Positions 15,966 to 25,132 of a DNA stretch of 33,739 bases are shown here, one piece after another. The notes beneath the pieces were generated by a model. The model was not told where the DNA came from and ran no database searches. It worked only from the letters and a program-made list of their open reading frames with translations. How positions within the stretch are numbered: the stretch's first letter is position 1; the number at the start of each line of letters is the position of its first letter. The DNA lies in the NCBI GenBank assembly GCA_029551185.1, contig JAKPFY010000212.1, positions 1 through 33,739 on the forward strand, written 5' to 3'. The translations under genes were made by a program, and so were the position numbers. Source of the stretch: Bacillota bacterium (GTDB lineage Bacteria > Bacillota > SHA-98 > UBA4971).

Positions 15966-17373
15966 ATTCACAGTAGACGAAGTCGTAAACGCAACGTTAG
16001 GACATGTCGACATCCGGGGAAAAGACGACATATTCCTTGGAATTGCCACTGATTCACGGAAAATCAAAGAGAGAGAACTCTTCTTTTCCCTGGTAGGTCC
16101 CAACTTTGACGGACACAGTTTCGTCCATGAGGCAGTGGCAAAAGGCGCCTGCGGAATAGTGATCTCCCGAACAATTGAAACCCGCAATCTTCCTCGCGGG
16201 GTATGGGTCATTCGAGTGGACGATACGTTGAAAGCCTTGCAAAGGCTTGCACACTACAACAGATGCCGCTTCGGAACTTTTGTTATTGCGGTAACAGGGA
16301 GCACCGGCAAGACCTCAACAAAGGATATGATCTACTCTGTTTTTTCCAGGCGCATGAAAACTGCCAGGACTTATCAGAATTTCAACAATGACATCGGAGT
16401 CGCTTTGACTTTGCTTGAACTCGAGAAACACCACGAAGCATGTGTCGTCGAACTTGCCATGAGAGCCCCCGGCGAAATCCGGGAACTTTCCAAAATTGCC
16501 CAGCCGGATGTGGGGGTTATTACAAACGTCGGAGAAAGTCATATAGAGCTTTTGGGTTCGCCGGAAAACATCGCAAAGGCCAAAGCGGAACTCATTGAAG
16601 TCTTGGGGGAAGACGGTTTAGCTCTAGTAAACGGTGATTGTCCTTATACCGCTAAAATGAGAGACATGGTACAAGGCCGTGCCGTTCTTTTCGGACTGGA
16701 AGCTTCCAATGAAATCAGGGGACTGGAGGTAGTGAATCTCGGCAAGAACGGGACCGAGTTTACTGTCGAGTATGGAAGGAGATCCTTCACAGTGCATGTT
16801 CCTGTCCCGGGTATCCATAATGTCTACAACGCGCTGGCTGCAGCTGCGGCTGCACTTGTGTCAGGCCTAGATACATACGCTGTTATCGAAGGTCTTGCCA
16901 ATCTTGAATTGACTTTCCAACGCATGGACATTATAGAAACCGCTTCAGGATTCACTCTGATTGATGATACCTATAACGCAAGTCCTTCATCGGTGAACGC
17001 AGCCTTACATGTGCTTAAGGATGTCAAAGGCAGAGAGGGGAGGGGAATCGCCGTCTTAGGAAACATGCTGGAACTGGGCCATATCGCCTATACTGCCCAT
17101 GAAAACCTAGGTAAAGCCGTCATTGAATGTTCCGTGGATATTCTCATTACCGTAGGGGATTTAGCCTGTCTTGCGGGACAAGAGGCTGTTCGCCTAGGCA
17201 AGAATCCGGATACGGTCTTTATGTTTTGCGAGAAGAGTCAGGCGATAGATACCTTAAGAAGTCTTGTGCGCCCGGGTGACGTAATCTTGATTAAAGGCTC
17301 CAGGTCCATGGAGATGGAGGAGATCTCCAAGGCCCTCTTGGAAAACACCGGAGGCGAGCCCCATGCCTCATGA
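15958..17373 (+). CDS. murF: UDP-MurNAc-tripeptide:D-Ala-D-Ala ligase
   Basis: MurF completes the UDP-MurNAc-pentapeptide. In its 471 aa, a MurF-type N-terminal domain (ATDSRKIKERELFFSLVG) is followed by the ATP loop TGSTGKTS at 113-120, NFNNDIGVALTLL (typical of MurF), NVGESHIELLGS, and DDTYNASPSSV, a MurF hallmark. The ATG at 15958 lies inside the end of murE, and the gene overlaps mraY by 11 nt, so translation is probably coupled on both sides. Its substrate would come from MurE encoded immediately upstream. Confidence 0.97.
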   Translation: MPEFTVDEVVNATLGHVDIRGKDDIFLGIATDSRKIKERELFFSLVGPNFDGHSFVHEAVAKGACGIVISRTIETRNLPRGVWVIRVDDTLKALQRLAHYNRCRFGTFVIAVTGSTGKTSTKDMIYSVFSRRMKTARTYQNFNNDIGVALTLLELEKHHEACVVELAMRAPGEIRELSKIAQPDVGVITNVGESHIELLGSPENIAKAKAELIEVLGEDGLALVNGDCPYTAKMRDMVQGRAVLFGLEASNEIRGLEVVNLGKNGTEFTVEYGRRSFTVHVPVPGIHNVYNALAAAAAALVSGLDTYAVIEGLANLELTFQRMDIIETASGFTLIDDTYNASPSSVNAALHVLKDVKGREGRGIAVLGNMLELGHIAYTAHENLGKAVIECSVDILITVGDLACLAGQEAVRLGKNPDTVFMFCEKSQAIDTLRSLVRPGDVILIKGSRSMEMEEISKALLENTGGEPHAS

Positions 17374-18328
17374 GATTTACTCAGCTTTACTGGCTTTCGC
17401 AATAGTGCTCACAATCGGCCCTACATCTATCAAGCTCCTCAGGGCCTTGAAATTCGGACAGTCCATACGGCAAGACGGCCCTTCCACCCACCTCAAAAAG
17501 GCCGGCACGCCTACAATGGGAGGAATCATGATCCTCCTGGGCGCTACCTTGTCTACGCTTCTCTTAGCGCCCAGGACCATTAATGTGGCGTGGGCGCTCT
17601 TTATTACTCTGGGATTCGGGGTAATAGGGCTGGCTGACGATTTCATCATAGTTGCGCTTCGCAGGCCACTCGGGTTGCGGGCAAGGCATAAGCTTATCTT
17701 CCAAGCCTTATTGTCAGCTCTCTTAGGGCTTTATGTGGCTACAACGCCTGAACTTGGAACAGCGGTGGATATTCCGTTTACCTCTTTCAGACTTGATTTA
17801 GGAACAGTCGGGTATTCATTGTTTGCGGTTTTTGTTATGCTATCCATATCCAATGCAGTGAACCTTACTGACGGCCTGGACGGACTTGCCTCAGGCACAA
17901 CAGCGCTGGCCGGCATTGCCTACAGTATAGTTGCCGCCTTTTTGAAAAGACATGACCTTGCTGTTTTCGCTTCAGCACTTGCAGGCGCTTGCGTGGGTTT
18001 CTGTTGGTTCAACTGCCACCCCGCAGAGGTAATAATGGGAGACACAGGTTCTCTGGCTCTTGGAGCAGCCTTAGGCAGTCTGGCGATTCTCACGAAGACA
18101 GAGTTTCTCCTGGTTATCATAGGCGGGGTTTTTGTCATTGAGGCATTGTCTGTAGTAATCCAGGTCTCCTATTTCAAGCTCACGGGCGGTAGGAGAGTCT
18201 TTAAGATGAGCCCTATTCACCATCATTTTGAGCTGTCAGGATGGAAAGAACCTAAAGTAGTGACTCGATTTTGGATCCTCGGACTCGTTTTCTCAGTGCT
18301 TGGGTTCTTAGCTCTTTTCAAATACTAG
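17363..18328 (+). CDS. mraY: Phospho-MurNAc-pentapeptide transferase MraY
   Basis: MraY transfers phospho-MurNAc-pentapeptide to undecaprenyl phosphate, forming lipid I at the inner membrane. It is a 321-aa polytopic protein with about ten hydrophobic helices. Visible active-site motifs are KKAGTPTMGG (45-54), the Asp pair in ADDF (92-93), NAVNLTDGLDGLASG, and MGDTGSLALG. The His-rich PIHHHFEL loop precedes the last helix. Usual length is about 320-360 aa. In most Firmicutes murD follows mraY; here ftsW follows after 25 nt. Confidence 0.97.
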   Translation: MPHEIYSALLAFAIVLTIGPTSIKLLRALKFGQSIRQDGPSTHLKKAGTPTMGGIMILLGATLSTLLLAPRTINVAWALFITLGFGVIGLADDFIIVALRRPLGLRARHKLIFQALLSALLGLYVATTPELGTAVDIPFTSFRLDLGTVGYSLFAVFVMLSISNAVNLTDGLDGLASGTTALAGIAYSIVAAFLKRHDLAVFASALAGACVGFCWFNCHPAEVIMGDTGSLALGAALGSLAILTKTEFLLVIIGGVFVIEALSVVIQVSYFKLTGGRRVFKMSPIHHHFELSGWKEPKVVTRFWILGLVFSVLGFLALFKY

Positions 18329-18353
18329 AGATATTCGAGGGAGGGTAGTCTTC

Positions 18354-19472
18354 ATGAACCGTGAACGAAAACCGCGCGCGAATCACTCGCCGGACACAGT
18401 GATCTTCCTGATTACTCTTGCCCTGTTGAGCATAGGAGTAGTCATGGTCTTCAGCGCAAGCTCCGTAAGCGCGCGGACAGTCTTCGGCGACACCTACTAC
18501 TTCCTCAAACGTCAACTTGCATGGGCAGGTCTAGGCATCTTGGCAATGATCATCACAATGCAGATCGACTATAAGGGCTGGCAGAAACTGGCTTGGCCTG
18601 CTCTTATAGTAGCGCTCCTCCTGCTCGTTGCTGTTCTTATCCCCGGGTTTGGTGTTGCGATCCGGGGTTCCCGTAGATGGATTGACATAGGCCCTATTCC
18701 GTTCCAACCTTCAGAGGTCGCAAAAATCGTCATGGTTCTTTTCATGGCAAGCTTCCTCGCAAACCGTACAGAAAGAATACATCAATTCGCAAGGGGGCTA
18801 CTGCAGCCCCTGATCATACTGGGGATAGTCTTCGTCCTGATAGTGCTGGAACCCGACTTCGGCACTGCCGGCACCATCGCCGCGGTTTCTGTTGTTATGA
18901 TGTATGTCGCAGGAGCCAGCATCACCCATCTTCTGTCTTTAGCTGCCATAGGAGTTCCCGGGCTTTGTGCTATGATTATTGTGGCCCCTTACAGAGCCAG
19001 ACGCTTTTTGGCGTTTCTTCACCCATGGGAAGACCCGTTAGGATCGGGTTTTCATATAATTCAGTCCCTTCTTGCATTGGGATCCGGTGGTTTATTCGGT
19101 GTGGGGCTGGGAAGGAGCAGGCAAAAATTTCTTTATCTCCCCATGCAGCACACGGACTTCATTTTTGCTATTATCGGAGAGGAACTGGGTTTTGTAGGAG
19201 CTGCCTCAGTGCTTATATTATACTTCCTGTTTGCCTGGCGTGGCCTACGTATAGCCATAGCCACGCCTGATGCCTTTGGGAAGCTGCTTGCGGTTGGTAT
19301 TACAACCATGATAGTATTTCAAGCAATAGTCAATATCGGAGTCGTTTCAGGGACCTTACCGATAACAGGTATAACATTGCCGCTTGTCAGTTCCGGTGGG
19401 TCTTCCATGGTAACGACACTAGCTGCCATAGGAGTGCTTCTCAATATCTCGAAGCACTCAACTTTGAGGTGA
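18354..19472 (+). CDS. ftsW: FtsW/SpoVE-type SEDS peptidoglycan glycosyltransferase
   Basis: A SEDS-family polymerase that uses lipid II and works with a class B PBP, probably the one encoded at 12222-14336. It has 372 aa and about ten membrane helices. The diagnostic segments are GSRRWIDIG-IPFQPSEVAKI in the middle, LEPDFGTAG, the loop with HPWEDPLGSGFHIIQSLLALGSGG, and PLVSSGGSS near the C-terminus. B. subtilis has separate FtsW (division) and SpoVE (spore cortex); position in the dcw cluster fits either and one protein may serve both. GAGGGAGGG (18337-18345) precedes the ATG by 8 nt. It overlaps or abuts murG. Confidence 0.95.
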   Translation: MNRERKPRANHSPDTVIFLITLALLSIGVVMVFSASSVSARTVFGDTYYFLKRQLAWAGLGILAMIITMQIDYKGWQKLAWPALIVALLLLVAVLIPGFGVAIRGSRRWIDIGPIPFQPSEVAKIVMVLFMASFLANRTERIHQFARGLLQPLIILGIVFVLIVLEPDFGTAGTIAAVSVVMMYVAGASITHLLSLAAIGVPGLCAMIIVAPYRARRFLAFLHPWEDPLGSGFHIIQSLLALGSGGLFGVGLGRSRQKFLYLPMQHTDFIFAIIGEELGFVGAASVLILYFLFAWRGLRIAIATPDAFGKLLAVGITTMIVFQAIVNIGVVSGTLPITGITLPLVSSGGSSMVTTLAAIGVLLNISKHSTLR

Positions 19473-19477
19473 GCCAG

Positions 19478-20596
19478 GTGAGAGTGATAATTGCCGGCGG
19501 GGGCACCGGAGGACATATATACCCTGGAATAACAGTAGCGAAAACCATCCTTGAAAGAATACCTGATGCCGAAGTTGTGTTTGTCGGCACAGAAAGGGGA
19601 TTGGAAGTTGATGTTGTGCCTAAGGAAGGTTTCGAACTTCTTCTGATAGACGTTACAGGATTCCGGCGTAAGCTGTCATTGGATACACTTATGACTTGTT
19701 ATCGTGCCGTAAAAGGCGTGTTTCAGGCAAAGGCAATAATGAAGAGGTTTCGACCTGAGGTTGTAATAGGAACAGGAGGTTATGTGTCAGGGCCTGTCGT
19801 GCTTGCAGCATGGCTCTCAGGCATACCTACTTTAATCCACGAACAGAACGCGTTGCCCGGGTACACCACGCGAATTCTTTCGCATGTCGCAGACATGGTG
19901 GCATTGACGTATCCCGAGTCTGTTAAGTATTTTCCTAAACGCGTAAAAACACGGCTGACAGGAAATCCCGTAAGACGTCAAATACTGGAAACAACGAGGG
20001 CTGAAGGGTTGGCTGCTTTCAGGCTTAATCCGAAACTGCTAACGCTCTTGGTATTCGGAGGCAGTCAGGGCTCAAGAGCCATCAATAAGGCAATGGTTCA
20101 GGTTTTGCCCGAATTACTGGAGTCTAAAAACGTTCAGGTAATATATCAAACAGGTAAGCATGATTACCATTGGGTTACAGAGGCGCTGGAAGCCAATTGC
20201 ATGGCTGCCTTGAGGGCGCCGCGTCTTGTGGTAAAGGACTATATTTACCGCATGGACCATGCCATGGCCTGCGCTGACCTTGTAGTGAGCAGAGCAGGCG
20301 CCATATCAATCGCAGAAATCACCGGGCGAGGCTTGCCTTCAATCCTTATCCCCTTTCCGAGTTCAGCTGAAGGCCATCAGGAGAAAAACGCGGAAGCACT
20401 TGAACTTGCCGGCGCTGCTTTCGTAATTCACGAGAAGGATCTTGGCCCGGAATCTTTGCTCCGAGCCATCAACCGAATCATCGATGATGAGAACCTACGT
20501 GAACAGATGGGGAAAAGATCCTGCAAACTGGGTAGACCTGGGGCCGCAGATGACTTGGTAGATATTGTAATTTCATTGGCGAGGGGACATGCTTGA
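19478..20596 (+). CDS. murG: UDP-GlcNAc:lipid I N-acetylglucosaminyltransferase MurG
   Basis: MurG makes lipid II on the inner face of the membrane (GT28, GT-B fold). The protein begins with the glycine-rich GGGTGGHIYPG at 7-17. GTGGYVSGPVVLAA, HEQNALPGYTTRIL, LVFGGSQGSRAIN and SRAGAISIAEITGRGLPSILIPFP are all characteristic. GTG 19478 gives M-R-V-I-I-A-G, the usual start. An upstream in-frame GTG at 19469 overlaps the ftsW stop (19470-19472) and gives a three-residue extension. AGGTGAG at 19467-19473 serves either. Length 372 aa, as expected. Confidence 0.97.
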   Translation: MRVIIAGGGTGGHIYPGITVAKTILERIPDAEVVFVGTERGLEVDVVPKEGFELLLIDVTGFRRKLSLDTLMTCYRAVKGVFQAKAIMKRFRPEVVIGTGGYVSGPVVLAAWLSGIPTLIHEQNALPGYTTRILSHVADMVALTYPESVKYFPKRVKTRLTGNPVRRQILETTRAEGLAAFRLNPKLLTLLVFGGSQGSRAINKAMVQVLPELLESKNVQVIYQTGKHDYHWVTEALEANCMAALRAPRLVVKDYIYRMDHAMACADLVVSRAGAISIAEITGRGLPSILIPFPSSAEGHQEKNAEALELAGAAFVIHEKDLGPESLLRAINRIIDDENLREQMGKRSCKLGRPGAADDLVDIVISLARGHA

Positions 20597-20673
20597 AGGT
20601 TTCCGGGTTTGCTGCAAGTAGCAGAGAAACCTAAAGCAGCATAGGATTAATATGCATAGATCTACGCTGCTTT
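20597..20673 (+). promoter_or_regulatory. Hairpins around the murC start
   Basis: AGGTTTC (20597-20603) pairs with GAAACCT (20626-20632), with an inner CTGC/GCAG stem. Then AAAGCAGC (20633-20640) pairs perfectly with GCTGCTTT (20666-20673), holding AGGATTAATATG, the ATG-20652 start region, in the loop. GCTGC at 20611-20615 could compete for the same GCAGC, so two alternative folds are possible. This could tune murC translation; that is inference. Confidence 0.35.
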
Positions 20674-22103
20674 GTCCGAATCCTCGGAAGGTAGGGTGTA
20701 ATTTGGGAGAACTTAATTTCGTAGAACGAGAAGGTAGAATACATTTCATTGGCATCGGGGGACATGGAATGAGTTCCATAGCCAAAGTCCTCCTGGAAAT
20801 GGGTTGCTTCGTAAGTGGGAGCGACATCTCGCCATCCCCGCGACTTCAATATCTTCACCGTCTCGGGGCTCGCGTTTCCGTAGGCCATGACCCGTGTAAT
20901 GTGGCAGGCGCAAGTATTGTAGTAGTCAGCTCTGCGGTTCCTCCTGACAACATAGAGGTCAAAATCGCAAGACAAAGCGGAATACCGGTGATGACCAGGG
21001 CTGAAATCTTGGGGAAGCTCGTAGAATCTAAATTCGGAATTGCGGTTACAGGCACTCACGGCAAGACTACTACATCATCGATGATAGGGGTAATGATGAT
21101 CGAAGCAGGCCTGGATCCCACAGTTATCTTAGGAGAAGAGACTGAGCTGGTGCCTATGGGCGGTAGATGCGGACAAGGCGATCACATTGTGGTGGAAGCG
21201 GACGAAGCTTACGGATCTTTCTTAAAGCTTAAACCCAAAATCGGAGTGGTAACTAATATTGACGATGACCACCTTGATTACTATAAGAATTCAGATTCCA
21301 TTAACAATGCGTTTACCTTATTTCTCCATGGTATAGACAGCAATGACTTAGCTGTCCTTTTTGCTGACGACCCCCGCATCATGTCCATAGAAAAAACCTT
21401 GGAATGCAGAAGACTGCTGTTTGGGCTCAAAAACGGTGACTTAAGAGCCGATAACCTTGTGTCAAGAAGCGCAGGCTTTGCATTTCAAGTAGTCTTCAGA
21501 GAAACTCTTTTGGGGAGTGTGGAACTTGTTGTGCCCGGGAGGCATAATATATGCAATGCCTTAGCCTCCATTGCAGTAGGGCTTGAACTCGGCATTCCAT
21601 TCGGCAAGATCAAGGCTAGCTTAAGTAAGTTTACAGGAGCAAGAAGACGCTTAGAATTCATAGGTGAAGTTCAAAACATCTTGGTGCTGGATGATTATGC
21701 TCACCACCCTACGGAAATTGAGGCAACAATATCCGCTCTCAAGGAAACCCGGAACGGACGACTTGTGGTGGTATTTCAGCCTCAGAGGTTCACTAGGACC
21801 CAGTTGCTTTTTGACTGTTTTGTAAAAGCGTTTTCCTTGGCTGATCTTGTGGTAATAACTGATATATATCACCGGGGCACCGGTGAGCAGCCGATACCCG
21901 GCGTGACCGGTGAAAGGCTTGCCGAGGAAATCAGAAAACACAGCAATCCTCAGACAATCTTCATCAAAAATACAGATGAAATTGCCGGGAAGCTGACTGA
22001 TCTTGTGAAATCCGGTGACATAGTCGTGACAATGGGCGCGGGCAACATAGACTCTGTAGCCAGAGAACTTGTGCAAAGGATGAGAGATGAGTGGAAGGAA
22101 TAA
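20652..22103 (+). CDS. murC: UDP-MurNAc:L-alanine ligase
   Basis: MurC adds the first stem residue. Its 483 aa (from ATG 20652) hold the N-terminal Rossmann motif HFIGIGGHGMS near 31-41, the ATP loop GTHGKTT at 134-140, VEADEAYGSFL, NIDDDHLDYY, and DDYAHHPTEIEATI, typical of MurC. Two starts are possible: ATG 20652 after AGGA, within a hairpin loop, or TTG 20703, which follows GGAAGG-TAGGG (20686-20696) and shortens the protein to 466 aa without losing family sequence. The TTG has the stronger ribosome binding site. The 17 extra residues do not look like typical MurC sequence. Confidence 0.96.
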   Translation: MHRSTLLCPNPRKVGCNLGELNFVEREGRIHFIGIGGHGMSSIAKVLLEMGCFVSGSDISPSPRLQYLHRLGARVSVGHDPCNVAGASIVVVSSAVPPDNIEVKIARQSGIPVMTRAEILGKLVESKFGIAVTGTHGKTTTSSMIGVMMIEAGLDPTVILGEETELVPMGGRCGQGDHIVVEADEAYGSFLKLKPKIGVVTNIDDDHLDYYKNSDSINNAFTLFLHGIDSNDLAVLFADDPRIMSIEKTLECRRLLFGLKNGDLRADNLVSRSAGFAFQVVFRETLLGSVELVVPGRHNICNALASIAVGLELGIPFGKIKASLSKFTGARRRLEFIGEVQNILVLDDYAHHPTEIEATISALKETRNGRLVVVFQPQRFTRTQLLFDCFVKAFSLADLVVITDIYHRGTGEQPIPGVTGERLAEEIRKHSNPQTIFIKNTDEIAGKLTDLVKSGDIVVTMGAGNIDSVARELVQRMRDEWKE

Positions 22104-22105
22104 CC

Positions 22106-23002
22106 TTGGCATTACAGCTGAAAGACAAGGTACGCGGACAGATATACGCTGATGAACCTATGTGCCGCCATACTTCGTTTCACATTGGAGGCCCTGCTGA
22201 TGTCTTGGTTATACCCGAGGACATCCCGGACCTTTTAGAGCTCATCAGACTCTTATCTGACCTCCAAGCGCCTTTCTATGTTATAGGCGCAGGCACTAAT
22301 CTCTTGGTAAAAGACGAAGGAATACGAGGAGTCGTAATAAAGATCGCAAATACCCTCTCCCATATTAATCGTTTAGGCGACGGCATATTGCGATGCGGAG
22401 CAGGCGCACTCTTACCGTCAGTATGTAAGAACGCTGCTCTTGCAGGACTTTCAGGCCTGGAATTCGCCGGTGGGATACCAGGAACGGTAGGCGGAGCTGT
22501 AGCAATGAACGCTTCGGCTTTTGGTGGGTTCATGGCTGAGATTGTTGATACAGTGGAAGTCATTACCTACGATGGACAGCAAGTAAGATTGGGCCGTGAT
22601 GATCTTGAGGCCGGAACAAAAACCACCCGCATTCTCCTGGAACCCTTAATCCTTGTTGAAGTGGATTTTGCCTTGAAACAAGATGACCCTGAGCGCGTCC
22701 GAAAGCGCATGGAAAAGTACTTCAGGGAACGCGCTCATCGTCAACCTTTGAATCTACCGAGCGCCGGATGCGCATTCAAGAACCCCACCGGCGAAGGAGC
22801 GGGTAGATTCATAGATGCAGCCGAACTCAAAGGAGTCCGTATAGGCGGCGCTGAGGTCTCTCGCCTTCACGCAAATTTCATAGTAAACAACGGAGGCGCC
22901 ACCGCGGAAGATGTAATTTCCCTTATGAAACACGTCCAAGAAGTAGTCTACTCTAAGTTCCAAGTGATGCTGGAACCTGAAGTAAGAATCCTTGGAGGGT
23001 AA
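22106..23002 (+). CDS. murB: UDP-N-acetylenolpyruvoylglucosamine reductase MurB
   Basis: FAD enzyme that reduces UDP-GlcNAc-enolpyruvate to UDP-MurNAc with NADPH. From TTG 22106 it has 298 aa and the type II MurB layout. CRHTSFHIGGPAD opens the FAD-binding domain, GAGTNLLV is at 61-68, GLEFAGGIPGTVGGAVAMNA follows, and SAGCAFKNP is at 219-227. The proton-donor position, usually Ser, is Cys222 here, a substitution I believe occurs in other type II enzymes. GGAAGGAA (22093-22100) lies 5 nt before the TTG; an in-frame GTG at 22091 inside murC is an alternative. The proximity to murC suggests coupling. Confidence 0.95.
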   Translation: MALQLKDKVRGQIYADEPMCRHTSFHIGGPADVLVIPEDIPDLLELIRLLSDLQAPFYVIGAGTNLLVKDEGIRGVVIKIANTLSHINRLGDGILRCGAGALLPSVCKNAALAGLSGLEFAGGIPGTVGGAVAMNASAFGGFMAEIVDTVEVITYDGQQVRLGRDDLEAGTKTTRILLEPLILVEVDFALKQDDPERVRKRMEKYFRERAHRQPLNLPSAGCAFKNPTGEGAGRFIDAAELKGVRIGGAEVSRLHANFIVNNGGATAEDVISLMKHVQEVVYSKFQVMLEPEVRILGG

Positions 23003-23023
23003 AGATGTGGGGGTGACTCCGCT

Positions 23024-24304
23024 GTGAAATTGAAGATTACCGGCCCAAGACCTCTCAGCGGATTGGTTAAAGTAGGCGGCGCAAAAAACGCAGCCTTGAA
23101 AATAATGGCAGCGTCTCTGTTGGCAGGTGGACCATGCAAACTCATAGGTATTCCAAAGATCGCAGATGTGAATACCATGGCAGGTGTCTTAAAGGGCCTA
23201 GGAGCGACAGTCGAGTTTCAAGAGGATGGATGCGTTGTCATTGATCCATCCGACGTAAGCAAACTGGAGCCCTCTGAGGAACTGGTAATAAGAATGCGCG
23301 CGTCAATACAGGTTATGGGACCGCTTCTGGCGCGATTCGGATATGTGAAGACAAGACAACCCGGGGGATGTAATATCGGGCCGCGTCCTATCGACCTGCA
23401 TCTGAAGGGCTTCTCAGCCTTGGGTGCTGAGATTAGAGAAGAATATGGTTATGTATCCGCAAGAGCGCCTGTACTGAGAGGTGCGGAAATTCTCCTTGAC
23501 ATACCCAGCGTAGGAGCAACTGAGAATATAATGACTGCAGCCTGTCTTGCTGAAGGTACAACCATTATTCGGAATGCGGCGCGAGAGCCTGAGATAGTGG
23601 ACGAACAGAATTTCCTTAATCGTTTAGGCGCAAACATCAGAGGGGCAGGCACTGACACAATTAAGATAGAAGGCGTGAAAGAGCTTCGCGGAACTGACTA
23701 CACAGTAATTCCTGATCGTATAGAAGCAGCCACCTTCATAACTGCAATAGCGGTAACAGGAGGTGAAGCCCGTATTGAGAATACCATCCCTGAACATCAA
23801 CAAGCCCTCATTGCCAAGCTTCGAGAAACAGGAGTGGAAATCATAGAAGGAGATAATTATGTGATTGCCAGGAGACCTTGGCAAAACCGATTGCAAGCTA
23901 CCAATATTCGAACCTTACCTTATCCTGGGTTTCCCACAGATGTGCAGCCCCAGTTTGTTGCTGCGATGAGCTTGGCGGAAGGCACCTCTGAGATTATTGA
24001 AGGCGTTTTCCCATTACGATTCAAATATACTGAAGAACTGACAAAAATGGGGGCCAAAATAACAGTGGATGGGAAGACGGCTGTGATAACCGGGGTGCAT
24101 ACTTTGCACGGCACTACTCTCGAAGCACCGGATCTTCGGGGAGGAGCTGCGCTAATCCTGGCAGCGCTGGCTGCTGAAGGGGTTACTGAACTCAGTGGCA
24201 TAGAACATATCGACCGGGGATATGAGGATCTTCCGGGAAAACTGAGCCAATTAGGCGCTTCTATTGAAAGAATAGACTCAGCAAGAAAGCGCCAGGCCGG
24301 GTAA
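23024..24304 (+). CDS. murA: UDP-N-acetylglucosamine 1-carboxyvinyltransferase MurA
   Basis: MurA commits UDP-GlcNAc to peptidoglycan by transferring enolpyruvate from PEP, and is the target of fosfomycin. Its 426 aa include GGAKNAALK (18-26, with the conserved Lys-Asn) and the active-site cysteine in PGGCNIGPRPIDLH (Cys116). Cysteine at this place predicts sensitivity to fosfomycin, other factors apart. PEIVDEQNFL, GIEHIDRGYEDL and FPTDVQPQFVAAM are further family landmarks. The GTG at 23024 has GGGGGTGA upstream. The order murB-murA-ftsQ is common in Clostridia; many Firmicutes carry a second murA elsewhere. Confidence 0.97.
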   Translation: MKLKITGPRPLSGLVKVGGAKNAALKIMAASLLAGGPCKLIGIPKIADVNTMAGVLKGLGATVEFQEDGCVVIDPSDVSKLEPSEELVIRMRASIQVMGPLLARFGYVKTRQPGGCNIGPRPIDLHLKGFSALGAEIREEYGYVSARAPVLRGAEILLDIPSVGATENIMTAACLAEGTTIIRNAAREPEIVDEQNFLNRLGANIRGAGTDTIKIEGVKELRGTDYTVIPDRIEAATFITAIAVTGGEARIENTIPEHQQALIAKLRETGVEIIEGDNYVIARRPWQNRLQATNIRTLPYPGFPTDVQPQFVAAMSLAEGTSEIIEGVFPLRFKYTEELTKMGAKITVDGKTAVITGVHTLHGTTLEAPDLRGGAALILAALAAEGVTELSGIEHIDRGYEDLPGKLSQLGASIERIDSARKRQAG

Positions 24305-24318
24305 ACAGGAGTTGCACC

Positions 24319-25071
24319 GTGGACGAAAACCTTCTTTCTGAAGAAAAGAAAAGAACGCAGTCCCGACTGATGCCTATCGCCCTCATTTTGCTGTTCTTAG
24401 CAGGGACAGGCTTTGGGTTTCTCAAATCTTCATATTTTCTCGTAGATCACATAGATATTTCCGGACTTATGACTGTTTCGCCTGACGAAATCATGACAGT
24501 CGCAAGTTACGCCAAGAACATGAACATTTTCGATGTAGACCTGATTAAACTAGCAGAAAGGATTGAGGCTAACCCAAGAGTGGATAAGGTTACAGTAAAA
24601 CGTAAACTCCCTTCTACACTGATACTGGATATCACAGAACGAGCTGCTGTTGCAGTCATGCCCTATTCCGGCTACTACGTCTTGGTGGACAGAACCGGCT
24701 TTGCCATTGGAATTACCGAGTCCTATAAGGCAAATGACCCCCCGTTGATTACAGGTATCAAGCCACAGCAGGTATTGGTTGGAAAACGAATTGATCTTTC
24801 AGAACTTGATTCTGCGCTCCTTGTCGCAAACATTCTCCCCCCACATCTTGCGAAAGAGGTTTCAGAAATCAACTTCACCGAAACCGTCGGAATCTCCATC
24901 TACCTGCAATCCGGCACTTGGGTAGCGCTGGGGTCAGGGACAAAAAATGAGTATCTGACCCGCATCGATGTTTTAAGCTCCTTGCTTCTCAGGTTGGATA
25001 AAGAAAACCGACGCGCCTCTTACATTGACGTAAGATTCCCGAAACGGCCTGTAGTAAAAGACCGCAAATAG
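24319..25071 (+). CDS. ftsQ: Cell division protein FtsQ/DivIB
   Basis: A bitopic divisome scaffold with a short charged cytoplasmic tail (1-16), one membrane helix (about 17-37) and a POTRA domain (about 41-110: VDHIDISGL, then NPRVDKVTVKRKLPSTLILDITER). A beta domain follows. It has 250 aa, near the DivIB family norm. GTG 24319 follows AGGAG by about 9 nt, 14 nt after the murA stop. The stop codon overlaps the -35 region of the next promoter, so this is the last gene read only from the upstream promoter. Confidence 0.94.
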   Translation: MDENLLSEEKKRTQSRLMPIALILLFLAGTGFGFLKSSYFLVDHIDISGLMTVSPDEIMTVASYAKNMNIFDVDLIKLAERIEANPRVDKVTVKRKLPSTLILDITERAAVAVMPYSGYYVLVDRTGFAIGITESYKANDPPLITGIKPQQVLVGKRIDLSELDSALLVANILPPHLAKEVSEINFTETVGISIYLQSGTWVALGSGTKNEYLTRIDVLSSLLLRLDKENRRASYIDVRFPKRPVVKDRK

Positions 25072-25098
25072 TGACAAATTCCCAAGCTATAGTATAAT
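25071..25098 (+). promoter_or_regulatory. Sigma-A promoter for the DUF881-sbp-ftsA-ftsZ genes
   Basis: GTGACA (25071-25076, one mismatch), a 16-bp spacer and a perfect TATAAT (25093-25098). The -35 starts at the last base of the ftsQ stop. Predicted start is near 25105. It would let ftsA and ftsZ be made independently of the mur genes. Confidence 0.7.
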
Positions 25099-25132
25099 TT
25101 ACAGAGGAGCTGACGTTCTTGGGGGGTAAGAG

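Noticed and set aside
15669-16211. Minus-strand 180-aa open frame across the murE-murF junction
   Set aside because: It is antisense to two conserved ligases, with no start signals; a shadow frame.
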